23,304 nucleotides of DNA, from the NCBI GenBank assembly GCA_024680445.1, contig JAILCJ010000196.1, forward strand, positions 1 through 23,304. Reading direction: 5' to 3'. Both the position numbers and the translations under genes were made by a program. Numbering within the stretch: position 1 is the stretch's first letter; every line of letters starts with the position of its first letter. Source of the DNA: Campylobacter sp. GTDB lineage: Bacteria > Campylobacterota > Campylobacteria > Campylobacterales > Campylobacteraceae. The notes below the pieces were generated by a model. That model was not told where the DNA came from and ran no database searches. It was given only the letters and a program-made list of their open reading frames with translations. This document shows positions 15,268 to 22,949 of the stretch, piece after piece.

Positions 15268-16692
15268 TTATGAATTCAAAAAGCTAATTGTAAATATTAC
15301 TCCGTTTTGTGTGTTTTTAACTGTTATAAATCCATTGTTTTTTTTCATTATAACTTGGCTCATATAAAGTCCCAAACCGCTACCATTTTTTTTGGTAGTA
15401 AAATTTGGTTTGAAAATCTTGTCAATATGCTTTTTATCGATATTTCCAGCATTGTTTTCTATGCTGATATTTCTAGAACGAGAGCTAGTAAAAGAGCAAA
15501 TTTTAATTTGTCTTTCGTTTATATTTTGTTCATTAAATGCGTCTTTTGCATTGTTTATGATGTTAATGATAATCTGTATTAATTCGTTAATATTTCCAAA
15601 ATGAGAGAAATTTTCTTTTATTTGTATATCTAAATTTATCACAGAATTTTTGATGACGGAATTTAAAATTTTAAGTGCTTGATCTATGGCATTTTGGCTT
15701 GAAAACTCGCATCTTTGTGCCTTTGGATCAAAGAAATTTTTAAAGTCATTTATAGTGCTTGACATAAATTTTATTTGTTCATCTATTTCACCTATTTTTT
15801 CGCTTAGTTTGGCTTTTGTTAATTTATCTTTATCGCTATAAAGTTCTAAATTTATAAGTGCTTGGCTGATTTGAGCAAGGGGCTGTTTCCACTGATGAGA
15901 TATGCTAGCTATCATTTCGCCCATGCTTGCAAGGCGACTTTGGTGAGTCATCAACTCCTCGTCTTGTTGTTTGATTTTCGCCATTTTTTCATGTATTTTA
16001 AAGACCAAAAAGCTAAGCAAAACAAAAACAACAAAAAGCAAAATCGCACTGGCTATGAGTTCGTTTATATGATAAGCCAAAAGATCACGAACCGGCATTT
16101 TAAACGATATCATCGCTATCGTATCGCCTACTTTGCCCTCGAAATTTTTGCTTTTTCCGTATTGTTCTATTAGTTTTTTTGGCACAGAATTTATGTTATG
16201 ACAGGCGATGCACGAGGCTTGGGAATTTTTTATAGGCAAACCTACATAAATGTAAGAGACATTATCATCTGTGATGATTTTTGAAAATTCATCATAACGT
16301 TTTTCTTTAAAACCCTCTAAAATTTCGTTTTCAAATTCATCGCCTAGATGTGCCGGATTTAAGGGGTCTGTGGCTATGAGTTTATAATCATAATTTATAT
16401 TTTTTTTGGCTTTTTGGATATTGTAAATTTCACGAGTGATATAAGATGAGGATTGTAAACGTGGATCGAAAAAATCGCTTGGTAAGAGTTTTTGACCTAT
16501 CAATTCATCGAGCAAAGGGCGTTGAATCGTCGAGACATAATCCCGCACGGCATTTAAGGTATCTAGCACATAAAAGGCTTCTTGCCTTGCGTCTTTTAAT
16601 GCCAAATGTCGGTAAAAAGCAAAAACCAAGCTTAAAATAAGCACATAAAGTATCGCAAAGATAGCAAGGACAAAGCGAAATCTGTACTTCAT
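15268..16692 (-). CDS. mccS: Haem-domain sensor histidine kinase (MccS-like)
   Basis: A 474-residue inner-membrane sensor: TM at about 7-27, periplasmic domain about 30-205, TM at about 210-232, then the kinase. The periplasmic part resembles the Tll0287-like (DUF3365) family (YVSTIQRPLLDEL..., FDPRLQSSSYITREI) and carries CIACH at 161-165, so it should bind one c-type haem and could sense redox state or a small ligand. The kinase has H266 in SISHQWKQPL, an N-box IINNAKDAF near 378-386 and a G-box GSGLGLYMSQ near 438-447. It has no receiver domain, and no response regulator lies beside it. AAGGGAG lies just before the ATG. Its place upstream of mccA suggests control of sulfite respiration, as proposed for MccRS. 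Confidence 0.88.
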   Translation of the reverse strand: MKYRFRFVLAIFAILYVLILSLVFAFYRHLALKDARQEAFYVLDTLNAVRDYVSTIQRPLLDELIGQKLLPSDFFDPRLQSSSYITREIYNIQKAKKNINYDYKLIATDPLNPAHLGDEFENEILEGFKEKRYDEFSKIITDDNVSYIYVGLPIKNSQASCIACHNINSVPKKLIEQYGKSKNFEGKVGDTIAMISFKMPVRDLLAYHINELIASAILLFVVFVLLSFLVFKIHEKMAKIKQQDEELMTHQSRLASMGEMIASISHQWKQPLAQISQALINLELYSDKDKLTKAKLSEKIGEIDEQIKFMSSTINDFKNFFDPKAQRCEFSSQNAIDQALKILNSVIKNSVINLDIQIKENFSHFGNINELIQIIINIINNAKDAFNEQNINERQIKICSFTSSRSRNISIENNAGNIDKKHIDKIFKPNFTTKKNGSGLGLYMSQVIMKKNNGFITVKNTQNGVIFTISFLNS

Positions 16693-16830
16693 TTTTCTCC
16701 CTTAGAAATTATCAAATTTGATAAAAATAAAGGCAATTTTATCAAATTTTGTAAAAATAGCACAAAGCAAGGCGAAAAAATTTGATTTTTTGCTTTTAAA
16801 TTTGATCTAGCCTTGCAAAAGCTCAAATTT
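16693..16830. promoter_or_regulatory. mccS upstream region with palindrome and AAATTTGAT copies
   Basis: This 138-bp gap holds the mccS upstream sequence and the 3' end of the phosphopantetheinyl transferase gene. TTATCAAATTTGATAA at 16709-16724 is a perfect 16-bp palindrome, about 17 bases before the mccS start. Further copies of its half are at 16741-16749 (one mismatch), 16778-16786 and 16798-16806. GCAAGGC at 16768-16774 and GCCTTGC at 16810-16816 could pair as a long-loop hairpin. No clear terminator or promoter can be fixed. Confidence 0.4.
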
Positions 16831-17364
16831 TTAGCCCTGATATGCCACGCTAAATATAAAATCCTCAAAACAAAACGATGAAATTTTGGCAAATTTGATT
16901 TTTGAATTTTTAAAATAATATCCGCCTTGTTCGCAAATTCCAAGCTTATCGATATCGCAAAATTCTTTATCGCCAAATTTGATAAGACTTTCTTTTGTTG
17001 TGTAGATTTTATAAAATTCTTTTAGTTTATCTTTTGAGTTTTCAAGCATGATTTTTTCGTCTTTGCTAAAACAAAAATCAACTTGATTTTGGTAATTTCT
17101 TGCCCTTAGATATTCGATATCAACGCCGATTTTAAAATCCGCATAAGCTATGAGACTAAGATCTTTTTTGTGCGAAATACAAGAGAAATTTCTTTTAAAT
17201 TTTTTGCTTTTTTCAAGTAAAAATCGTGAGTGAGTAAAACTTGCTCTTTCGTTCAAATTTGATGAAATTTTGCCTTTGGCTATGCAAAAAACTATGTCAG
17301 CGTCATCTTTGTATTTTGTGATTTCGTTACTATCGCATGTTAAAGAAAAATAAAAAAACTCCAA
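16831..17364 (-). CDS. 4'-phosphopantetheinyl transferase (Sfp/AcpS superfamily)
   Basis: Transfers phosphopantetheine from CoA to acyl carrier proteins. From the chosen start it is 177 residues. Signature motifs: SCISH, then IGVDIE (about residues 79-84, magnesium ligands D and E) and FYKIYTTKESLIKF (about 117-130), matching the (W/F)xxKE(A/S)xxK motif. No ATG exists in the first hundred codons. I chose TTG at 17362-17364 because GGAG lies five bases before it; a TTG at 17440-17442 would place the start inside the divergent oxidoreductase gene. It should activate the carrier proteins of the polyene cluster on the other strand, whose genes are outside the window. Confidence 0.85.
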   Translation of the reverse strand: MEFFYFSLTCDSNEITKYKDDADIVFCIAKGKISSNLNERASFTHSRFLLEKSKKFKRNFSCISHKKDLSLIAYADFKIGVDIEYLRARNYQNQVDFCFSKDEKIMLENSKDKLKEFYKIYTTKESLIKFGDKEFCDIDKLGICEQGGYYFKNSKIKFAKISSFCFEDFIFSVAYQG

Positions 17365-17436
17365 AAAATCTCCGTTTAATAAAAATTCAATTTCTGTTTT
17401 GTTAAAATAACAAAATTTTTGTAACAAGGGGCTTAA
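17365..17436. promoter_or_regulatory. Divergent promoter region, inverted repeat
   Basis: These 72 bases separate the left-facing transferase gene from the right-facing oxidoreductase. TTTTGTTA-AAA-TAACAAAA (17397-17415) is an inverted repeat with eight-base perfect arms, and ACAAAATTTTTGT overlaps its right arm. TAAAAT within the repeat could be a -10 box for the rightward genes. AAGGGG at 17426-17431 is the ribosome site for the oxidoreductase. A repressor or two-way activator site is a reasonable guess. Confidence 0.4.
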
Positions 17437-18651
17437 ATGCAAGAATACGATGTTGTCGTGATAGGAGCGGGTCCAAGCGGTTCTATGGTTAGTGCGATTT
17501 TACACAAAGCTGGTGTAAAAGTTGTGGTAGTAGAAAAAGAGACTTTGCCACGTTTTGTAATAGGCGAAAGCTTGTTGCCGTATTGCAATGAATTGTTAAA
17601 TGAAGCTGGATTTTTAGAAGCGGTAAAGGCTCATGGTTTTCAGTATAAAAACGGAGCGGCATTTAGCTGGGGCAATGAATATAGATATTTTGATTTTTGT
17701 GATAAAAGTAGCCTTGGTTCTGGTACGACTTTTCAAGTTCAAAGGGCTGATTTTGATAAACTTTTGATAGATGAAGCCGCTAAACAAGGCGTTGAAGTAA
17801 GGTTTAAAACCAAGGTTGAAGATGTCAAATTTCAAAGCGATGGTGCTTATGTAAAGCTAGAAAATGGCGATGAGATAAAGGCTAAATTTGTTGTAGATGC
17901 AAGTGGTTATGGTAGGGTTTTGCCTAGAATTTTAGACCTTGAAAGTCCTTCATGTTTGGAGGTTAGAAAGGCGTATTTTACGCATATTCAAGATAATATC
18001 AGCGAAATTTTATACGATAGAAAGAAAATTTTGATAAGCACTCACCCAACATATAGAGAGGTTTGGTTTTGGCTTATACCTTTTTCAAATGGCAGGTGTT
18101 CTATCGGTGTAGTTGGCGAAGGTAAATTTTTAGATAAAGACGGCCAAATGAGCCACGACGATAGGCTTAAAAAATTTGTTTATGAAGTGCCTATGCTAAA
18201 AAGACTTTTGGATAATGCCCTTTGGGATACGCCGGCAAGAACGATAAATTCGTATTCAAAAGATGTTAAGGCACTTTATGGGGATAGGTTTGTTTTGCTT
18301 GGTAATGCGAGTGAATTTTTAGACCCTGTGTTTAGCTCTGGCGTTACGATAGCGTTTTATTCGGCAAAATTAGCTGGCAACTTAGTTACAAGGATAATCA
18401 AAGGTGAAAAAGTCGATCTAGAAAAAGAATACAAAGAACCTTTGATGATAGGCGTAAATGCGTTTAGAACCTATGTTAAAGGCTGGTATGAAGGTAAATT
18501 CCAAGATGTGATTTATACAAAAAATGAAAATCACGACATAAAACGCAAAATTTGCTCTATTTTAGCAGGTTATGCGTGGGATAAGGACAATCCTTTTGTT
18601 ACTAGATCTGATGAGGCACTTGAAAGCGTATGGCAGTATTTGCAAAAATAA
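17437..18651 (+). CDS. FAD-dependent oxidoreductase, halogenase-like
   Basis: A 404-residue flavoprotein. It has the FAD-binding GAGPSG at 10-15, the halogenase-family FVIGESLLP at 40-48, WFWLIP at 210-215 (the WxWxIP motif typical of flavin-dependent halogenases) and LLGNASEFLDPVFSSGV, in which the usual GD is GN. K71 in FQYKNGAAFSW lies where the catalytic lysine of tryptophan halogenases would fall. Relatives are found in aryl polyene, xanthomonadin and flexirubin clusters, where they may halogenate or oxidise the aryl ring. Motif matches do not prove halogenation; many members are plain oxidoreductases. First gene of the rightward operon; AAGGGG lies five bases before the ATG. Confidence 0.87.
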   Translation: MQEYDVVVIGAGPSGSMVSAILHKAGVKVVVVEKETLPRFVIGESLLPYCNELLNEAGFLEAVKAHGFQYKNGAAFSWGNEYRYFDFCDKSSLGSGTTFQVQRADFDKLLIDEAAKQGVEVRFKTKVEDVKFQSDGAYVKLENGDEIKAKFVVDASGYGRVLPRILDLESPSCLEVRKAYFTHIQDNISEILYDRKKILISTHPTYREVWFWLIPFSNGRCSIGVVGEGKFLDKDGQMSHDDRLKKFVYEVPMLKRLLDNALWDTPARTINSYSKDVKALYGDRFVLLGNASEFLDPVFSSGVTIAFYSAKLAGNLVTRIIKGEKVDLEKEYKEPLMIGVNAFRTYVKGWYEGKFQDVIYTKNENHDIKRKICSILAGYAWDKDNPFVTRSDEALESVWQYLQK

Positions 18652-18989
18652 GTAAAATTTTACTTTTTGGCATTTTACTTTTTGGTTGTGCGACAAAATA
18701 CCCTCAAATTTCGCCGCAATTTAGTCAAAAAAGTTTTGAGCTAAAAAGCAAAAGCGAGGCTTATATTTTGCATGTTTCAAAGCAAGATGAGAGTTATTTT
18801 TTTGCTTTGTTTGATTATTTTGGAGCACCGGTGGCGAGTAAGGAATTTAAAGATTCGCGTTTTAAAAATACCAAATTTATGCCACCTAACTCCAAATTTG
18901 ATGATATATTTTATGAGCTTTTAAAGCAAATTTTGGCAAAAAATACAAATTTTGTTTTTAAAGACTTTGTTATAAAGGAAATTGATTGA
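18630..18989 (+). CDS. Small lipoprotein
   Basis: A 119-residue protein whose N-terminus (residues 8-20, ending LLFGC) is a lipoprotein signal with the lipid-bearing cysteine at C20, so it is probably membrane-anchored on the periplasmic side. The rest is a compact domain with SEAYILHVSKQDESYFFALFDYFGAPVASKEF. In aryl polyene clusters a DUF3261-type lipoprotein commonly sits just before the first ketosynthase gene; this one occupies that place but is shorter than those I know. Its start overlaps the oxidoreductase gene by 22 bases, and its stop overlaps the next gene's TTG. Function unknown; help in export or outer-membrane placement of the pigment is a guess. Confidence 0.8.
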   Translation: MAVFAKISKILLFGILLFGCATKYPQISPQFSQKSFELKSKSEAYILHVSKQDESYFFALFDYFGAPVASKEFKDSRFKNTKFMPPNSKFDDIFYELLKQILAKNTNFVFKDFVIKEID

Positions 18990-20155
18990 AATTTTATCTA
19001 AGCAAGTCTTCTATGATATGTGCTATCGGCGATGATAACGATACGATAATGCAAAATTTAGCCCAAGAAAATTCTGGCATAAAAAGCTATGATAATATAA
19101 TGTTGGCTAAGATAGACGAGTTAAAAAATGATGAAATTTTTAAAAATTTAAAGCCAGAGTTTAAAACAAGAACGAACCAAATTTTATATCTTGCCCTTAA
19201 AAATTTAGACGATCAAATCAAATTTAATATACAAAAATACGGCAAAGAAAACATCGCCGTTATAATCGGCACAACAAATACCGGAGTTGATGAAAATTTC
19301 AAGGATTTAAAAGCACAAAGCGATTTTTTGCAAAAAGGTGAGCAAAAAGAGCTTTTTATGGCAAGAAATTCTATATCAAATCCTGCAAATTTTGTTCGTG
19401 AACTTTACGGACTTTCATCTTTGGCTTATAGCGTTTCTACCGCTTGTACTTCTGGTATAAAGACTATAATCGAAGGCATGTATCTTATAAAAAACGGCAT
19501 TTGCAAGGCGGTGATTTGCGGTGGTACAGACGGGCTAAATTCGCTATGTATAGCGGGATTTAAGAGTCTTGATATTTTAAGCGATGAAAAGATAAACCCT
19601 TTTTCGCTAAATCGCAAAGGCACGAATCTTGGCGAAGGGGCTTGTGTTTTCGTGCTAAGCACAGATAAAAGCGGTGAAAGTGTCGAAATTTTAGCAGCCA
19701 AAACAAACAATGACGCCTTTCATATCACCAAGCCTAGCCAAACTTGCGATTTGCAAAAAATTCTTGCAAAAGAAGTGTTAAAACAAGCAAATTTGAGTGG
19801 GGTTGATTATGTAAATTTACATGGCACGGGCACGGTGTCAAACGATACAATGGAGAGTTTGTTAATAAAGGAATTTTTTAAAAACACGCCAGTTTCTAGC
19901 ACAAAGTCCTTAATGGGTCACACCTTAGGGGCGGCTGGTGCGATAGAACTTGGAATTTGTGCCGAGCTTATTTTGGCTTCAAGACAGGGCAAAAAAGTGC
20001 CTTTGCCGGTGCATAGTTTTGATAAAAACTGCGAATTTGAAGCTATAAATTTTGTAAAAAAAGGCGATAAAGCGGTGGTAAAAACTGCACTTTCAAGTTC
20101 TTTTGCCTTTGGGGGGGATAATGCGATGATGATTTTAGGAGAATGTGATGATTAG
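18986..20155 (+). CDS. Beta-ketoacyl synthase (ApeO-like)
   Basis: Condensing enzyme of 389 residues that extends an ACP-bound chain with a malonyl unit. The Cys-His-His triad is visible: C154 in VSTACTSG, H279 in NLHGTGT and H312 in MGHTLGAAG; the tail has SSFAFGG. The start is TTG, overlapping the lipoprotein stop (TTGA), with AAGGA six to seven bases upstream. In aryl polyene systems the extending ketosynthase (ApeO) works with a chain-length factor (ApeC); a chain-length-factor-like gene lies at the right edge. The gene order KS-DH-KR-KS matches apeO-P-Q-R. The N-terminal 60 residues are quite divergent from FabF, as expected for this group. Confidence 0.9.
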   Translation: MKFYLSKSSMICAIGDDNDTIMQNLAQENSGIKSYDNIMLAKIDELKNDEIFKNLKPEFKTRTNQILYLALKNLDDQIKFNIQKYGKENIAVIIGTTNTGVDENFKDLKAQSDFLQKGEQKELFMARNSISNPANFVRELYGLSSLAYSVSTACTSGIKTIIEGMYLIKNGICKAVICGGTDGLNSLCIAGFKSLDILSDEKINPFSLNRKGTNLGEGACVFVLSTDKSGESVEILAAKTNNDAFHITKPSQTCDLQKILAKEVLKQANLSGVDYVNLHGTGTVSNDTMESLLIKEFFKNTPVSSTKSLMGHTLGAAGAIELGICAELILASRQGKKVPLPVHSFDKNCEFEAINFVKKGDKAVVKTALSSSFAFGGDNAMMILGECDD

Positions 20156-20585
20156 TTCACTTATGCCACATAGCGGTAAAATGGTACTTGCTGACGATAT
20201 AGTAGAATACGATAAAGAGCATGCAAAGATAAAAAGCCTTATTGCCGAAGATAACGCTTTTTTGGATAATGGCAAATTTCCAAGTTATATTTTATGTGAG
20301 CTTATGGCTCAATGTTTGGTGAGTTTTAGGGGGCTTAGCGATAAGCAAAATGCAAATACTTTGGGCTTTTTGCTAGGCATTAGAAATTTTAAAATTTTTA
20401 AACCTTGTTGTGATATCGGCGATGAAATCATTACAGAAATAAAAATTTCTATCCAAGATGATAACGGACTTGGAATTTATGACGGAAAATGCACATTAAA
20501 TGGCGAAACTATCGCACAAGGCACGATAACGGCTTTAAATCCAGACAAACAATACCTAGACGAAATCATAAAAAAGAGTGAATAA
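20148..20585 (+). CDS. Hotdog-fold 3-hydroxyacyl-ACP dehydratase (ApeP-like)
   Basis: A 145-residue single-hotdog protein. H8 in LMPHSGKM and E51 in FPSYILCELMAQ are in the positions of the FabZ/ApeP catalytic pair. It should remove water from the 3-hydroxyacyl-ACP; repeated without an enoyl reductase step this gives a conjugated polyene. I chose ATG at 20148, six bases after AGGAG, instead of the GTG three bases earlier. It overlaps the ketosynthase end by eight bases, and its stop abuts the next ATG. In the best-known APE system the dehydratase is a pair (ApeI with ApeP); only one partner is in the window. Confidence 0.87.
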   Translation: MISSLMPHSGKMVLADDIVEYDKEHAKIKSLIAEDNAFLDNGKFPSYILCELMAQCLVSFRGLSDKQNANTLGFLLGIRNFKIFKPCCDIGDEIITEIKISIQDDNGLGIYDGKCTLNGETIAQGTITALNPDKQYLDEIIKKSE

Positions 20586-21293
20586 ATGAAAAAAGTTTTA
20601 ATCACCGGTTCATCAAGAGGCATAGGCAAAGCCATAGCAAAGCGTCTAAAAAATGCTGGTTATGAAGTGCTGTTGCATGGTAAAAGCGAAAGCGAAAATT
20701 TGATAAATTTAGCCAAAGAATTATCTTGCCAATACCTAAATTTTGATGTTTCAAACACAGCCGAGTGCAATGAAATTTTACAAAACTATGTCGAGCAAAA
20801 TGGGGCATTTTATGGAGTTGTGTTAAACGCCGGTATCACAAATGACAATACCTTTTTAGCCCTTGAAGAAGACGACTGGAAAAACGTGATAGATACAAAT
20901 TTAAACAGCTTTTATAATGTTTTAAAACCTATTTTGATGCCTATGGCTAGGGCAAGAACAGGGCGAGTGGTCGTGATAAGTTCGGTAAGTGGGGTTATGG
21001 GAAACAGAGGTCAGAGCAATTATTCGGCTAGCAAAGCCGGGCTTATAGGTGCTGCAAAGTCTTTGGCTATCGAGCTTGCTAGCAGAAATATCTGCGTAAA
21101 TGTTGTAGCCCCCGGACTAATCCAAACCGATATGATAAATCAAAATTTGCCTCTTGAAGAAATTTTAAAAATGATCCCAGCCAAAAGGATAGGACAAAGC
21201 GATGAGGTCGCACCTTTGGTTGAGTTTTTGCTAAGCGAGGGGGCTAGTTATATCACCAAACAAGTAATAGGCGTAAATGGAGGTTTGTGTTGA
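20586..21293 (+). CDS. 3-ketoacyl-ACP reductase, SDR family (ApeQ/FabG-like)
   Basis: Short-chain dehydrogenase of 235 residues that reduces 3-ketoacyl-ACP with NADPH. TGSSRGIG at 7-14 is the cofactor motif, NAG at 81-83 is present, and the catalytic Ser133-Tyr146-Lys150 triad is in ISSVSG and SNYSASK. R11 after the glycine motif fits NADPH preference. The C-terminus ends VIGVNGGLC, as in FabG. The ATG follows the dehydratase stop with no gap, and its stop overlaps the next start, so it is a polyene-cluster enzyme rather than the housekeeping FabG. No enoyl reductase is nearby, in line with a product that keeps its double bonds. Confidence 0.92.
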   Translation: MKKVLITGSSRGIGKAIAKRLKNAGYEVLLHGKSESENLINLAKELSCQYLNFDVSNTAECNEILQNYVEQNGAFYGVVLNAGITNDNTFLALEEDDWKNVIDTNLNSFYNVLKPILMPMARARTGRVVVISSVSGVMGNRGQSNYSASKAGLIGAAKSLAIELASRNICVNVVAPGLIQTDMINQNLPLEEILKMIPAKRIGQSDEVAPLVEFLLSEGASYITKQVIGVNGGLC

Positions 21294-22507
21294 GAGTTTT
21301 TGTAAGTGGATACGGACTTGTTAGTGCTTATGGCAACTCATGGCAAGAGTTTAAAAACGGACTACAAAGCGGAAAAAACGCGGTTTGCTATATGCCAGAG
21401 TGGGAGAAATACAACGAACTTACCGCCTATTTAGCAGCACCAGTGCAAGATTATGCACCGCCAAAAGAGTGGAGCAGAAAACAGCTTAGAAGCCTTGGCA
21501 GAGTATCGCAATACAGCGTCCAAGCAGCAGGTGATGCCCTAAAAATGGCAGGTCTTTTGGACGATGAAAGCATAAAAGATGGTAAAATGGGCGTGGCTAG
21601 CGGTCAAAGCACAGGTAGTACGGACGCCACGGCTGCCATGGCAAAAATGATAGTAGATAACGATCCAAGCGGAGTTAGTGCAAACACTTATGTAAAAATG
21701 ATGCCACACACCACGGCGGCAAATATAGCGATTTTTTATGGGCTAAAAGGGCGAGTGATACCGACAAGTTCGGCTTGCACTTCGGCTTCACATGCACTCG
21801 GTTATGCCTATGAGGCTATCAAATTTGGTCGAATTCCTATGATGATAGCAGGTGGAGCAGAAGAACTTTGTGTAAGCGAGGTTTATACCTTTAACTTGCT
21901 TTATGCTACGAGTTTAAAAAATTCTACACCAAAGCTAACTCCAAGCCCCTTTGACGCCCAAAGAGACGGACTTGTCATAGGCGAGGGTGCGGGCATGCTG
22001 GTGCTTGAAAGCGAAGAAAGTTTGATGAAAAGGGGTGCCACGCCCATAGCCGAAATAGTCGGTTTTGGTTCGACTTGCGATGGCACGCATATCACTAAAC
22101 CAGAAAGTCAAACCATGAAAATGGCTATGCAATTAGCCCTTGATGACGCCGGCTTGCGTCCCGATCAAATCGGCTATGTCAATGCCCACGCCACGGCAAC
22201 AAAGGCAGGTGATATCGCCGAAAGTATAGCCATAAATCAAATTTTTGGCGAAAATATAGCCGTTAGTTCGCTCAAAAGCTATCTAGGTCATACCCTTGGA
22301 GCTTGTGGCGGACTTGAAAGCATAGCAAGTATAGAAATGGCAAAACAAAAATTGTTTTATCCAAATTTGAATTTAAACGAAGTTGATCCGCTATGTGCCA
22401 AGCTTGATTATCTAACCAAGCCAAGGGAGATTTCATGCGAATATGTTATAAAAAACAATTTCGCCTTTGGCGGTATCAACACTTCACTTATATTTAAAAA
22501 TCTTTAA
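21290..22507 (+). CDS. Beta-ketoacyl synthase, FabF/ApeR-like
   Basis: Second condensing enzyme, 405 residues from the chosen TTG, close to FabF length. Active-site residues: C163 in SSACTSASHA, H300 in NAHATATKAGD and H334 in YLGHTLGACGG; NNFAFGGINTS near the end. The start is TTG at 21290, overlapping the reductase stop (TTGA) and six bases after GGAGG; the GTG at 21287 would leave only three bases. In aryl polyene clusters the fourth gene of the KS-DH-KR-KS block is ApeR, a ketosynthase separate from the elongating pair, probably for priming or early elongation. Its own role here cannot be told from sequence. Confidence 0.9.
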   Translation: MRVFVSGYGLVSAYGNSWQEFKNGLQSGKNAVCYMPEWEKYNELTAYLAAPVQDYAPPKEWSRKQLRSLGRVSQYSVQAAGDALKMAGLLDDESIKDGKMGVASGQSTGSTDATAAMAKMIVDNDPSGVSANTYVKMMPHTTAANIAIFYGLKGRVIPTSSACTSASHALGYAYEAIKFGRIPMMIAGGAEELCVSEVYTFNLLYATSLKNSTPKLTPSPFDAQRDGLVIGEGAGMLVLESEESLMKRGATPIAEIVGFGSTCDGTHITKPESQTMKMAMQLALDDAGLRPDQIGYVNAHATATKAGDIAESIAINQIFGENIAVSSLKSYLGHTLGACGGLESIASIEMAKQKLFYPNLNLNEVDPLCAKLDYLTKPREISCEYVIKNNFAFGGINTSLIFKNL

Positions 22508-22520
22508 TAAGGAGAAAAAA

Positions 22521-22949
22521 ATGAAAAAGATTTTTTTTAGTATTTTAGTTTTGGCTTTAAGCCTTCAAGCAGCCGATAAAATAGCTCATTTTAGCATACA
22601 AGAAGCTTTGAGTAGCGATTTGGCAAGACAAAAACTTCCTGATGTTAGCAAATTCAAATTTGGTAGCAACAGCGGTAAAGGTCATAATATAATCACTAGA
22701 AACATTACTTCAAACAAAAGAGCAAATGCTGCACTTCGTGGTGCTGACGGCAAAAAAACAGCTTGCCAAAGAGCTTTCATTTCTGCTTTGATAGCATTTA
22801 ACAACAGAATTTCAAAAGAAGGTGGTTCAAAAGCTGTAAATTTGGTAAGTTATTTTAGAAAAAATACTTACGATAGCACAACTCAATTTGAATGTGCCAT
22901 AGGTTCGCTTATGACAGCTGTTACATTAAAAGGTGATATAGCAAAATAA
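22521..22949 (+). CDS. Small periplasmic protein, often mislabelled excinuclease-like
   Basis: A 142-residue secreted protein with a clear signal peptide (cleavage near LQA-AD, residues 17-18). The mature part has VSKFKFGSNSGKG, KKTACQRAFISALIAF, KAVNLVSYFRKNTYD and FECAIGSLMTAVTLKGDIAK; its two cysteines could form a disulfide. I recall this small family in aryl polyene clusters of many proteobacteria, where databases sometimes name it excinuclease ATPase subunit. It has no Walker motifs or zinc fingers and is secreted, so that name is wrong. AAGGAG lies seven bases before the ATG, and its stop overlaps the next gene (TAATG). Function unknown. Confidence 0.8.
   Translation: MKKIFFSILVLALSLQAADKIAHFSIQEALSSDLARQKLPDVSKFKFGSNSGKGHNIITRNITSNKRANAALRGADGKKTACQRAFISALIAFNNRISKEGGSKAVNLVSYFRKNTYDSTTQFECAIGSLMTAVTLKGDIAK

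Noticed and set aside
16689..16976. A 95-codon minus-strand frame overlapping the transferase 3' end.
   Set aside because: It is out of frame with the recognised transferase, whose motifs continue in the other frame; the product has no recognisable features.
17365..17442. Extended TTG start for the phosphopantetheinyl transferase.
   Set aside because: It would overlap the start of the divergent oxidoreductase and remove any promoter; TTG at 17364 has its own GGAG.
22521..22949. Annotation as an excinuclease ABC subunit.
   Set aside because: A 142-residue secreted protein with no Walker or zinc-finger motifs cannot be UvrA; the name is a propagated error in this family.
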